DNA from: JAWWPG01 sp038232255
GTDB taxonomy: Bacteria; Actinomycetota; Actinomycetes; Propionibacteriales; Nocardioidaceae
NCBI GenBank assembly: GCA_038232255.1
Contig: JBBSIF010000076.1
Coordinates: 1-12,879 of the forward strand
Reading direction: 5' to 3'
Length of the DNA: 12,879 bases
Notes under the pieces: model-generated
Seen by the model: only the letters and a program-made list of their open reading frames with translations
The model's database searches: none
What the model was told of the DNA's origin: nothing
In this document: piece after piece, positions 1 to 6,468 of the stretch
Layout of the letters: the number at the start of each line of letters is the position of its first letter
Position numbering within the stretch: the first letter of the stretch is position 1
Made by a program: the position numbers and the translations under genes

Positions 1-104
1 ACGATGTCGCGCCACCCGAGCCGAGCCAAGTGGTACACCAGGCTGTTCCCCACGATGCCGGCTCCGATCACCACCACCCGTGCGCTCGTCGGCACCGTCG
101 CCAT
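1..104 (-). CDS. FAD-dependent oxidoreductase, N-terminal fragment (GcvT/dimethylglycine oxidase-like)
   Basis: Only the first 34 codons are in the window; the gene runs off the left edge. The peptide begins MATVPTSAR and continues into a dinucleotide-binding beta-alpha-beta fold, VVVIGAGIVGNSLVYHLA (residues 10-27), whose GxGxxG glycines bind the ADP part of FAD. The continuation GNSLVYHLARLGW is very like the N-terminus of actinobacterial GcvT-family FAD oxidoreductases (sarcosine dehydrogenase/dimethylglycine oxidase type), which oxidise N-methyl groups of glycine derivatives and pass the one-carbon unit to folate. The ATG at 104-102 is preceded by a purine-rich AGGAAGG (114-120 on the complement) with 9-nt spacing. 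It lies on the same strand as the amidase gene, 227 bp downstream of it, and has its own promoter-like signals. FAD-binding oxidoreductase is firm; the methylglycine substrate class is inferred from 34 residues. Confidence 0.75.
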   Translation of the reverse strand, partial: MATVPTSARVVVIGAGIVGNSLVYHLARLGWRDI

Positions 105-127
105 TGACCCTCGCCTTCCTGGCACTT

Positions 128-144
128 GTTGCTTATTACGCAAC
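128..144. promoter_or_regulatory. Candidate operator: 17-bp near-palindrome
   Basis: GTTGCTTATTACGCAAC is a dyad centred on T136. Seven of the eight symmetric base pairs match; only positions 133/139 break it. It is AT-rich in a very GC-rich background and lies in the 5' leader of the FAD oxidoreductase gene, between the candidate -10 and the ribosome binding site. That is a typical place for a repressor to block transcription. The binding protein is unknown; I do not recognise the motif as a named regulator's site. Confidence 0.45.
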
Positions 145-158
145 CATGGCTCACCATG
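145..158. repeat. Small inverted repeat next to the operator candidate
   Basis: CATGG-like arms of 5 bp, CCATG/CATGG, at 145-149 and 154-158 are separated by 4 bp (CTCA). They abut the 17-bp palindrome directly. The repeat could be a second half of the same regulatory site or chance; the short arms make it weak alone. Confidence 0.2.
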
Positions 159-173
159 CGGAACTCAGCATCG

Positions 174-203
174 ATCCTCGCCCGCATCGGCGACCGCTGT
201 CAA
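174..203 (-). promoter_or_regulatory. Candidate promoter of the FAD oxidoreductase gene
   Basis: Read on the minus strand, a perfect -35 hexamer TTGACA (203-198) is followed after 18 bp by GAGGAT (179-174), an acceptable but not ideal -10. Transcription would start near 167 and run through two inverted repeats (154-158/145-149 and 128-144) before the ribosome binding site at 114-120. The -35 match is strong. The -10 lacks the canonical first TA, so this is a prediction from sequence alone. Confidence 0.4.
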
Positions 204-249
204 GCCGTCGGGCGCGGCGGAGGTCGGCCCGTCGGCAAGCGGTCGGGCC

Positions 250-266
250 CCGCGACCCGGTCGCGG
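250..266. terminator. Candidate hairpin terminator after the amidase gene
   Basis: CCGCGACC and GGTCGCGG are perfect 8-bp inverted arms around a single C; as RNA this gives about a 6-bp all-strong stem with a 5-nt loop. It lies 66 nt after the amidase stop codon and upstream of the promoter-like pair at 174-203. There is no T-tract, as is common for actinobacterial terminators. The surrounding GC content makes chance hairpins frequent, so confidence is modest. Confidence 0.35.
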
Positions 267-331
267 CGCCCCCCGGCAGCTGCGGCAGCCCGGATGGCGT
301 GCCGTTCCTTACTACCTCAGTGCCGGGGGGG

Positions 332-2296
332 TCAGCGCACGTCGACGTCGGCGGTCCGGACGAACGCCATCCGGTGGCCGAACCAGATCTCCTTGTAGGT
401 GTCCTTGCCGACGATGTCCGTGTGGTCATGAGGGACCGAGTCGTCGTACGTCGACGCGTAGTAGTAGTCCGTCGGGACCGTCGCGTCCGCCACGACGTAG
501 CGCTGGCCCTTCTCGATGGTGTACTGCAACGGTCCGGTCCGCTGGATCGGCACGCCGTCGGGATACGCGCTGCGCTCGGGGTAGGCCCGGCCGTAGACCG
601 GAGCCTGGCTCGCCCCGGCCCGCACCGTGACCACCTGGCCGCTGGACAACACCAGCGGCGAGTGTCCCGGCGGGACGTAGATCCAGCCCTTCTGCCCGAG
701 GTACCAGACAGCGATCCAGCGCGCGTACGTCCCCGCGACGACGAGCTTCTGGCCGGCGGCCGCCCTGGCGCCGATGTCGGCGACGTCGGTCGTGGAGCTA
801 CCACCGTGTCGGTGGATGCCCACGTCCTTGACCAGGGGCGCCAGCGCGCGCGGACCCTGGCGCAGGTAGACGAAGTTGGTGCCTTGGTCGGGGCAGCGGA
901 CGCCCGGCTCGGTGCAGCCGGTCACCTTGTGCTGATTGCCCGCGAAGCCGGGCGCCACCTTGACGACGGTGCCGGTTTGCACGTTGGCGGGCGTGGCGCG
1001 AGTGCCGGTGCCGATCGGCGCGCCCAGCAGGGCGAAGTAGTGCCCCCAGTCCCAGTACGGACCCGGGTCCCAGTGCATTCCGCGGACGTACTTGGGAAGG
1101 ATGCCCGGCACCTGGTCGTGGCCGATGATGTGCGCCCTGTCCAGGCGGACGCCGTACTCCTCGGCGAGGTAGCCGACGAGCTCCGCCGAGCTCTCGTACA
1201 TCGACTCGGTGTACCAGGTCGCCCCCTGCGCGGCGACGCCCTCGTGCTCGATGCCGATGCTGTGCGTGTTCACGTACCAGTTGCCGGCGTGCCAGCCGAC
1301 GTTGTTCGCGTACAGGTGCTGCGCGACGTGGCCGTCACTGGAACGGATCGTGTAGTTCCACGACACGTACGTCGGGTCCTGCACCAGGTCGAGGGTCGTC
1401 TGGTAGGAGGTCTCGGTGTCGTGGATGACGATGTAGTCGATCTCGGGGGAGTCGGGGCGGTTGGCAAGGTCGTGGTTGCCGTAGGCGTAGGGGTCCGGCC
1501 GCCCGTACCATTCGTACGGCGCGGGCACCCACTCACAGTTCAGATCCGTCGGGCAGTCGACCGGCGCGGTCTGCGAGCCGACCGGCGCGGCGGGAACCCG
1601 CAGCCCGGGGACCGCCTGCAGCCGGACACGTTGACCGTCGTTGGTCGTGCGGGCGGCCCCGGTCCCGATGACGGTGAGCACGCGGCGCGCGAACGTCGCG
1701 GAGTCGATGGCGGAGGCACTCCCGCTGTAGCTGCGCACCGCGCCGTACCACTGAGCTGGGTCGGTGTGCACCCCGGTGGCCGCGCCGCTCTGCCGCTGGT
1801 ACGACGCGAGCAGCGCCGTCCCGGCGCAGATGTTGGCGGCCGCGTCGGCCTTCACCCGCTGGGCGGGCAGCCCGGTGAGAGAGGCGGCGCGGTCGGCGGT
1901 GTGCAGCGCGGCCGGCCCGTCGGAGCGGAGCGGGCCGCCGATTCCCTTGGCCCGGCTCATGTCGGGAGGCGTGACATCGGTGAGGTGCATCGGGCCATAG
2001 CCGCCGGCGGTGCTGGGCGAGCTGCCGTGGGCGTCCCAGCGCGACTCCAGGTAGGAGACACCCTGCACGACCGCGAGCGGCACGCCGAACGTCCGTGACG
2101 CCGCGTCGAAGACCCGCTGCCGCAGGCTGTCGGCGCTGCCCGGCCGGATCCCCGACAGGCAGGCCTGACCGGTCGACGTCGGCGGCGGGGCCGCCTGGGT
2201 GGGTGCGACGCCGACTGCGAGCCCCAGACCCGTGAGCGCGAACGTGCTGGTGGCGCCGACAGCGGTGAGTAGTCGCCGGCGGGAGATGGATGACAT
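332..2296 (-). CDS. Tat-exported peptidoglycan hydrolase: SLT-like segment plus N-acetylmuramoyl-L-alanine amidase (Amidase_2/PGRP) and SH3-like tail
   Basis: 654 aa. The start ATG at 2296 is chosen because it is preceded by AAGGGG at 5-nt spacing and opens a Tat signal: SRRRLL at residues 5-10, then a hydrophobic stretch to about 35 ending APTQA. The upstream in-frame ATG (2335) would bury this signal. Residues ~55-110 resemble a lysozyme/SLT fold (YLESRW with E84, then GGYGPMHL). Residues ~285-420 are a zinc amidase that cuts the MurNAc-L-Ala bond: IVIHDTE (H292), a WNY core, GIEHEG, GHDQVPG, and HWDPGP supplying H408 and D410. The roughly 230-residue C-terminus contains SH3-like segments (IAVWYLGQKGWIYVP), probably for wall binding. 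No membrane anchor is visible, so it is probably secreted to the wall. It stands alone in its transcription unit, downstream of mdh and its hairpins. The amidase call is firm; glycan-strand cleavage by the N-terminal module is inferred. Confidence 0.9.
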   Translation of the reverse strand: MSSISRRRLLTAVGATSTFALTGLGLAVGVAPTQAAPPPTSTGQACLSGIRPGSADSLRQRVFDAASRTFGVPLAVVQGVSYLESRWDAHGSSPSTAGGYGPMHLTDVTPPDMSRAKGIGGPLRSDGPAALHTADRAASLTGLPAQRVKADAAANICAGTALLASYQRQSGAATGVHTDPAQWYGAVRSYSGSASAIDSATFARRVLTVIGTGAARTTNDGQRVRLQAVPGLRVPAAPVGSQTAPVDCPTDLNCEWVPAPYEWYGRPDPYAYGNHDLANRPDSPEIDYIVIHDTETSYQTTLDLVQDPTYVSWNYTIRSSDGHVAQHLYANNVGWHAGNWYVNTHSIGIEHEGVAAQGATWYTESMYESSAELVGYLAEEYGVRLDRAHIIGHDQVPGILPKYVRGMHWDPGPYWDWGHYFALLGAPIGTGTRATPANVQTGTVVKVAPGFAGNQHKVTGCTEPGVRCPDQGTNFVYLRQGPRALAPLVKDVGIHRHGGSSTTDVADIGARAAAGQKLVVAGTYARWIAVWYLGQKGWIYVPPGHSPLVLSSGQVVTVRAGASQAPVYGRAYPERSAYPDGVPIQRTGPLQYTIEKGQRYVVADATVPTDYYYASTYDDSVPHDHTDIVGKDTYKEIWFGHRMAFVRTADVDVR

Positions 2297-2412
2297 GACA
2301 GCCCCTTGGGTGCGGCGCGTTTGCGGTCTCGCCACTGAAGCACAGGTGAACCCCGCCTGGCAACGGTCGAGGCGGCCCTGCCGCGCAACCCCGCTAGCCG
2401 CCGGACTCAGTC

Positions 2413-2468
2413 GCGCCAGGATCCGACGGTGGGGTTGTCAGGGCAGTCTCACCGTCGGATCTTGGCGC
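2413..2468. repeat. Hairpin repeat, copy 1 (candidate mdh terminator)
   Basis: A 19-bp inverted repeat: arms at 2413-2431 and 2450-2468 pair at every position except a G/T at 2419/2462. The loop is 18 nt (2432-2449). The core from 2418 to 2469 is identical to the second copy 63 bp further on. It lies about 80-130 nt downstream of the mdh stop, in mdh's transcribed direction, with no T-tract. It most likely acts as a terminator or 3'-end stabilising stem. Confidence 0.7.
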
Positions 2469-2480
2469 CAGGCCCGCGGA

Positions 2481-2532
2481 AGGATCCGACGGTGGGGTTG
2501 TCAGGGCAGTCTCACCGTCGGATCTTGGCGCC
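2481..2532. repeat. Hairpin repeat, copy 2 (candidate mdh terminator)
   Basis: A 52-bp exact copy of 2418-2469. Arms GATCCGACGGTG (2483-2494) and CACCGTCGGATC (2513-2524) pair perfectly and extend by two further pairs, one a G/T. The loop (2495-2512) is identical to that of copy 1. It begins about 14 nt after the mdh stop codon, so it is the first structure an mdh transcript would form. Arms from different copies could also pair with each other. Confidence 0.7.
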
Positions 2533-2546
2533 CGGGGCTGCCCAGC

Positions 2547-3539
2547 TCAGCTGATCAGCCCGAGGTCCCGGACCGCGTCGCGCTCCTCGGCGAGCTCGGC
2601 GGCGCTGGCGTCGATGCGGCTCCGCGAGAAGTCGTCGATGTCAAGGCCCGGCACGATCGACCAGTCGGCCCCGGACGTGGTCACCGGGAACGACGACACC
2701 AGGCCCTCGGGCACGTCGTAGGAGCCGTCGGAGAGCACGGCCATCGAGGCCCAGTCGCCCTGCTTGGTGCCCTGCAGCCACTCGCGAGCACAGTCGACGG
2801 TGGCGGAGGCGGCGCTCGCCGCGCTCGAGGCTCCGCGTGCCTCGATGATGGCAGCGCCGCGCTTCTGCACCGTCGGGATGAACGTGTTCTCCACCCACTC
2901 CTGGTCGCCGACCCGCTCCGCGGCGTTGGCGCCCTCGACCTCGGCGTGGAAGATGTCGGGGTACTGGGTGGCGGAGTGGTTGCCCCAGATCGTCATCTTC
3001 GCGATGTCGTTGACGCTCGCTCCGGTCTTGGCCGCGAGCTGGGCGATCGCGCGGTTGTGGTCCAGCCGGGTGAGCGCGGCGAAGCGCTCGGGCGCGATGT
3101 CGGGCGCGTTGCGCAGTGCGATGAGCGCGTTGGTGTTCGCGGGATTACCCGTGACGAGCACCCGCACGTCGTCGGCCGCTCGCTCGTTCAGCGCCTTGCC
3201 CTGGACGGTGAAGATCGCGCCATTCGCCTCGAGCAGGTCACCGCGCTCCATCCCCTTGCTGCGCGGCCGGGCACCGACCAGCAGGGCGAGGTTCGCGCCG
3301 TCGAAGACCGTCTCGGCGTTGTCGCCGATCTCGACGCCCGCCAGCGCGGGGAAGGCGCAGTCGTCCAGCTCCATCACGACGCCCTCGAGCGCCTTGAGGG
3401 CGGGCGTGATCTCGAGCAGCCGCAGCTCCACAGGCGTGTCCGGGCCGAGCAGGGAGCCACTGGCGATGCGGAAGAGCAGGCTGTACCCGATCTGGCCGGC
3501 GGCGCCCGTCACGGCGACCTTGACGGGGGTAGTGGACAT
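2547..3539 (-). CDS. mdh: Malate dehydrogenase (NAD-dependent)
   Basis: 330 aa, the usual length for this class. It oxidises malate to oxaloacetate with NAD in the TCA cycle, in the cytoplasm. The Rossmann motif is TGAAGQIGYSLL (residues 11-22). Substrate arginines are in ARPRSKGMER (R91, R93, R99) on the mobile loop. VTGNPANTN (129-137) follows, then TRLDHNRA (157-164) and the catalytic histidine in IWGNHSATQYPD (H188). This is the cytosolic/chloroplast-like MDH family found in actinobacteria rather than the LDH-like one. The ATG at 3539 has AGGAG at 6-nt spacing (3546-3550 on the complement); the 8-residue longer reading starting at 3563 lacks such support. It is divergent from icd with 190 bp between starts and is followed by two tandem hairpins. 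I see no clear promoter hexamers upstream. Confidence 0.97.
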   Translation of the reverse strand: MSTTPVKVAVTGAAGQIGYSLLFRIASGSLLGPDTPVELRLLEITPALKALEGVVMELDDCAFPALAGVEIGDNAETVFDGANLALLVGARPRSKGMERGDLLEANGAIFTVQGKALNERAADDVRVLVTGNPANTNALIALRNAPDIAPERFAALTRLDHNRAIAQLAAKTGASVNDIAKMTIWGNHSATQYPDIFHAEVEGANAAERVGDQEWVENTFIPTVQKRGAAIIEARGASSAASAASATVDCAREWLQGTKQGDWASMAVLSDGSYDVPEGLVSSFPVTTSGADWSIVPGLDIDDFSRSRIDASAAELAEERDAVRDLGLIS

Positions 3540-3609
3540 GGGCTGCTCCTGCGCGCTCGGCACCGGTGATGGGCGTCCGACGCTAGCAGCGCGGCGCCCC
3601 GCTCAGGGC

Positions 3610-3623
3610 GGAGCCTCGGCTCC
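3610..3623. repeat. Short inverted repeat between mdh and icd
   Basis: GGAGCCTCGGCTCC is a perfect 6-bp inverted repeat with a 2-bp centre, in the 190-bp divergent intergenic region. The loop is too small for a stable RNA hairpin, so a protein-binding site or chance are the options. It is listed because this region should hold the mdh control signals. Confidence 0.2.
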
Positions 3624-3684
3624 CTCGGCTGGGTCAGCCGGTCGGCGTACCCTCCTGACTGTCCCGGCGCTGCGCGGTCGGTAT

Positions 3685-3696
3685 CTTGATGTCAAG
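3685..3696. promoter_or_regulatory. Candidate operator upstream of icd (CTTGATGTCAAG)
   Basis: CTTGA-TG-TCAAG is a perfect 5-bp dyad, AT-rich against the GC background, 33 bp upstream of the icd start codon. A TATCTT hexamer (3682-3687), which could serve as a -10, overlaps its left edge. A protein bound here would then cover the promoter. The regulator is unidentified; the site's shape fits a dimeric helix-turn-helix protein. Confidence 0.45.
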
Positions 3697-3729
3697 CAAC
3701 TTCTGGTACGACGAGGGCGGGAGCATGTC

Positions 3730-4944
3730 ATGGCCAAGATCACGGTGACCAACCCGGTCGTCGAGCTGGACGGCGACGAGATGACGCGGATCATCTGGCA
3801 GTTCATCAAGGACCGGCTGATCTACCCCTACCTCGACATCGACCTGCGCTACTACGACCTGAGCATCGAGAAGCGCGACGAGACCGACGACCAGATCACG
3901 ATCGACGCCGCCTACGCCATCAAGGAGCACGGCGTGGGGGTGAAGTGCGCGACGATCACGCCCGACGAGGCACGGGTGGCCGAGTTCGGACTCAAGGAGA
4001 TGTGGAAGTCGCCGAACGGCACGATCCGCAACATCCTCGGCGGGGTCATCTTCCGCGAGCCGATCGTGATCTCGAACGTGCCCCGGCTGGTGCCGGGATG
4101 GACCAAGCCCATCGTGATCGGCCGTCACGCCCACGGCGACCAGTACAAGGCGCAGAACTTCGTCGTCCCCGGCCCGGGCACGGTCACCATGACGTACGCG
4201 CCGTCGGACGGCAGCGAGCCGATGGAGGTCGAGGTCGCTCGCTTCGCCGGCAGCGGCGTGGCGATGGGGATGTACAACTTCGACGACTCGATCCGCGACT
4301 TCGCGAGGGCGTCGCTGCGCTACGGCCTGGAGCGCAGCTTCCCCGTCTACCTGTCCACGAAGAACACGATCCTGAAGGCCTACGACGGCCGCTTCAAGGA
4401 CATCTTCGCGGAGGTCTTCGAGACCGAGTTCAAGGCGGACTTCGAAGCGGCAGGCCTCACGTACGAGCACCGGCTCATCGACGACATGGTCGCCGCCGCG
4501 CTGAAGTGGGAGGGCGGCTACGTCTGGGCGTGCAAGAACTACGACGGCGACGTGCAGTCCGACACCGTCGCGCAGGGGTTCGGCTCCCTCGGGCTGATGA
4601 CGTCGGTGCTCATGACACCGGACGGGAAGGTGGAGGCGGAGGCCGCGCACGGCACGGTGACGCGGCACTACCGGCAGCACCAGCAGGGCAAGCCCACCTC
4701 GACGAACCCCATCGCCTCGATCTTCGCCTGGACCCGCGGCCTCGAGCAGCGCGGGAAGATGGACTCCACTCCTGAGCTCGTCGAGTTCGCCCAGACGCTC
4801 GAGCGGGTGTGCGTCGAGACGGTCGAAGACGGCAAGATGACCAAGGACCTGGCGCTCCTGATCGGCCCCGACCAGCCCTGGCTGACGACCGAGGAGTTCC
4901 TCGCGGCGCTCGACGAGAACCTCGGCAAGGCGATGGCCGGCTGA
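3730..4944 (+). CDS. icd: Isocitrate dehydrogenase, NADP-dependent, homodimeric
   Basis: 404 aa. It converts isocitrate plus NADP to 2-oxoglutarate, CO2 and NADPH in the TCA cycle. It closely follows the eukaryotic-type/mycobacterial Icd1 (type II, homodimeric) family, not the monomeric IDH of many actinobacteria. Visible motifs: GDEMTRIIW (15-23), KCATITPDE (72-80), substrate-binding SPNGTIRN (94-101) and IFRE (R109), GRHAHGDQY (R132, at the place of human IDH1 R132), STKNTILK (K211 region), RLIDDMVA (metal Asp 251/252), YDGDVQSD, and AAHGTVTRHYR (306-315), where R312/H313 match the NADP-selecting residues. The ATG at 3730 has GGGAG at 6-nt spacing; an ATG 5 nt upstream is out of frame. A large in-frame extension toward 2764 is antisense to mdh and not real. 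It is divergently paired with mdh. Confidence 0.97.
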   Translation: MAKITVTNPVVELDGDEMTRIIWQFIKDRLIYPYLDIDLRYYDLSIEKRDETDDQITIDAAYAIKEHGVGVKCATITPDEARVAEFGLKEMWKSPNGTIRNILGGVIFREPIVISNVPRLVPGWTKPIVIGRHAHGDQYKAQNFVVPGPGTVTMTYAPSDGSEPMEVEVARFAGSGVAMGMYNFDDSIRDFARASLRYGLERSFPVYLSTKNTILKAYDGRFKDIFAEVFETEFKADFEAAGLTYEHRLIDDMVAAALKWEGGYVWACKNYDGDVQSDTVAQGFGSLGLMTSVLMTPDGKVEAEAAHGTVTRHYRQHQQGKPTSTNPIASIFAWTRGLEQRGKMDSTPELVEFAQTLERVCVETVEDGKMTKDLALLIGPDQPWLTTEEFLAALDENLGKAMAG

Positions 4945-4994
4945 CCTCACGGTGCGCGGTGACTGACGCCGCAGCGCCACGAAGCCGGCGCGGA

Positions 4995-5000
4995 TAGGTT
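4995..5000 (+). promoter_or_regulatory. Candidate -10 element giving a leaderless guaB1 transcript
   Basis: TAGGTT matches the actinobacterial -10 pattern TAnnnT and ends 7 nt before the GTG at 5008, so transcription could begin at or next to the start codon. No convincing -35 is seen. The 63-bp icd-guaB1 gap has no clear Shine-Dalgarno sequence at the right spacing, consistent with a leaderless start. It contains only weak hairpin potential (GCGCC/GGCGC at about 4975-4990). Confidence 0.35.
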
Positions 5001-5007
5001 GGCGGCT

Positions 5008-6468
5008 GTGAAGTTCCTGGGCGATGCGGCGTCGTCGTACGACCTGACCTACGCCGACGTGTTCATGGTGCCGTCGCGCTCGGCGGTGTCGTCGCGGCTC
5101 GACGTCGACCTGACGAGCCCCGACGGCATCGGTACGACGACACCGGTCGTGGTCTCGAACATGACCGCCATCTCTGGCCGGCGGATGGCAGAGACCGTCG
5201 CCCGACGTGGCGCGCTGGCGATCCTGCCGCAGGACATCCCGGCGGGCGTCGTGGCCGACGCGGTCCGCTGGGTCAAGGACCGTCATCCGGTGTTCGAGAC
5301 GCCGATCCAGGTGGCGCCCGACACCGTCGTCTCGGCCGTCCTGTCGCTGCTGGGCAAGCGCCCGCACGGTGCCGCGGTCGTCCTCGACGACGGCAGGCTG
5401 GTGGGGATCGTCACCGAGCGCGACTGCTCCGGCGTCGACAGGTTCTCGCGGGTGGCCGACGTGATGACGACCGACCTCGAGTCGGTCGGCGACGGGCGCG
5501 ACCTCGCCGCTGCGTACGAGCTGATGACGACCCACCACCTGGACGTCGCCCCGGTCCTGGACGGGGACCGGATGCTCGGCGTCCTGACGCGCAAGGGCAT
5601 CCTCCGCTCGGCTCTGTACCGCCCTGCCCTCGACGTCGACGGCCGGTTGATGGTGGGAGCGGCGCTCGGTGTCAACGGCGACGTGGCGGGCAGGGCCGCG
5701 GAGCTGCTGCGGTGCGGAGCGGACGTGCTCGTGGTCGACACCGCTCACGGCCATCAGGAGAAGATGGTCGAGGCGCTTTCCCTCGTGGTGCAGGCGAGGA
5801 ACCGCCAGGAGAGCTCGAGTGGCAACCGGGTTCCGGTCGTCGCCGGGAACGTCGTCACCGCCGAAGGCGCTCGGGACCTGTCCAAGGCGGGCGCGGACAT
5901 CGTGAAGGTCGGAGTGGGACCGGGAGCGATGTGCACGACCCGGATGATGACCGGCGTGGGCCGTCCTCAGCTCTCCGCTGTGCTGGACTGCGCCGCCGCC
6001 GCCGCCCGAGACTGCGGTGCCTCCGTGTGGGCCGACGGCGGCGTCCGGTATCCGCGTGACGTGGCGCTCGCCCTCGCCGGCGGAGCGGCCAGCGTCATGA
6101 TCGGCTCGTGGTTCGCGGGCACCCACGAGAGCGCCGGCGACCTGCATCGCGACGCCGACGGACGGCTCTACAAGGAGAGCTTCGGGATGGCGTCGGCCCG
6201 CGCCGTGCAGCACCGGACTCGCGGCCGGTCGTCGTACGAGCGCGCCCGGGCAGGCCTGTTCGACGAGGGCATCTCCTCGTCGAGGATGTACCTCGACCCG
6301 GCCCGGCCGGGCGTCGAGGATCTCATCGACGTCATCGTCGCCGGCGTGCGCAGCGCCTGCACCTACGCCGGCGCCGCGTCGATCTCCGAGCTGGCTGACC
6401 GTGCTGTGCTCGGCCTGCAGTCCTCGGCAGGGTACGACGAAGGGCTGCCCCGACCGCTCAGCTGGTAG
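5008..6468 (+). CDS. guaB1: GuaB1-family GMP reductase with CBS domains (IMPDH/GMPR family)
   Basis: 486 aa from GTG 5008; a TTG three codons upstream is the alternative. The chosen start gives MKFLGD followed by the family opening YDLTYADVFMVPSRS. A TIM-barrel IMPDH/GMPR fold is interrupted by two CBS motifs (about 95-145 and 152-205) that in relatives bind purine nucleotides. The catalytic cysteine is C309 in GVGPGAMCTTRMMTGVG; WADGGVRYPRD (341-351), GSWFAGTHES and the flap KESFGMASARA (389-399) follow. The closest known group is mycobacterial GuaB1 (Rv1843c), shown to be a CBS-containing GMP reductase that deaminates GMP to IMP with NADPH, so older 'IMP dehydrogenase' labels would mislead. 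Its role is purine salvage and balancing. Its 3' end overlaps galK by 11 bp on the other strand. Family assignment is firm; the reaction is inferred from the family. Confidence 0.92.
   Translation: MKFLGDAASSYDLTYADVFMVPSRSAVSSRLDVDLTSPDGIGTTTPVVVSNMTAISGRRMAETVARRGALAILPQDIPAGVVADAVRWVKDRHPVFETPIQVAPDTVVSAVLSLLGKRPHGAAVVLDDGRLVGIVTERDCSGVDRFSRVADVMTTDLESVGDGRDLAAAYELMTTHHLDVAPVLDGDRMLGVLTRKGILRSALYRPALDVDGRLMVGAALGVNGDVAGRAAELLRCGADVLVVDTAHGHQEKMVEALSLVVQARNRQESSSGNRVPVVAGNVVTAEGARDLSKAGADIVKVGVGPGAMCTTRMMTGVGRPQLSAVLDCAAAAARDCGASVWADGGVRYPRDVALALAGGAASVMIGSWFAGTHESAGDLHRDADGRLYKESFGMASARAVQHRTRGRSSYERARAGLFDEGISSSRMYLDPARPGVEDLIDVIVAGVRSACTYAGAASISELADRAVLGLQSSAGYDEGLPRPLSW

Noticed and set aside
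80..2098. Long open frame of 672 codons on the plus strand across the amidase gene
   Set aside because: It is antisense to a protein with clear Tat and amidase motifs; the product is Val/Arg/Asp-rich low-complexity sequence typical of mirror frames in high-GC DNA.
2413..2532. CRISPR array from the two direct repeats
   Set aside because: Only two units, each a self-complementary hairpin, with an 11-bp spacer; no cas genes nearby.
2764..3729. In-frame N-terminal extension of icd
   Set aside because: The extension is antisense to mdh, and the icd family begins at the ATG at 3730, which has its own ribosome binding site.
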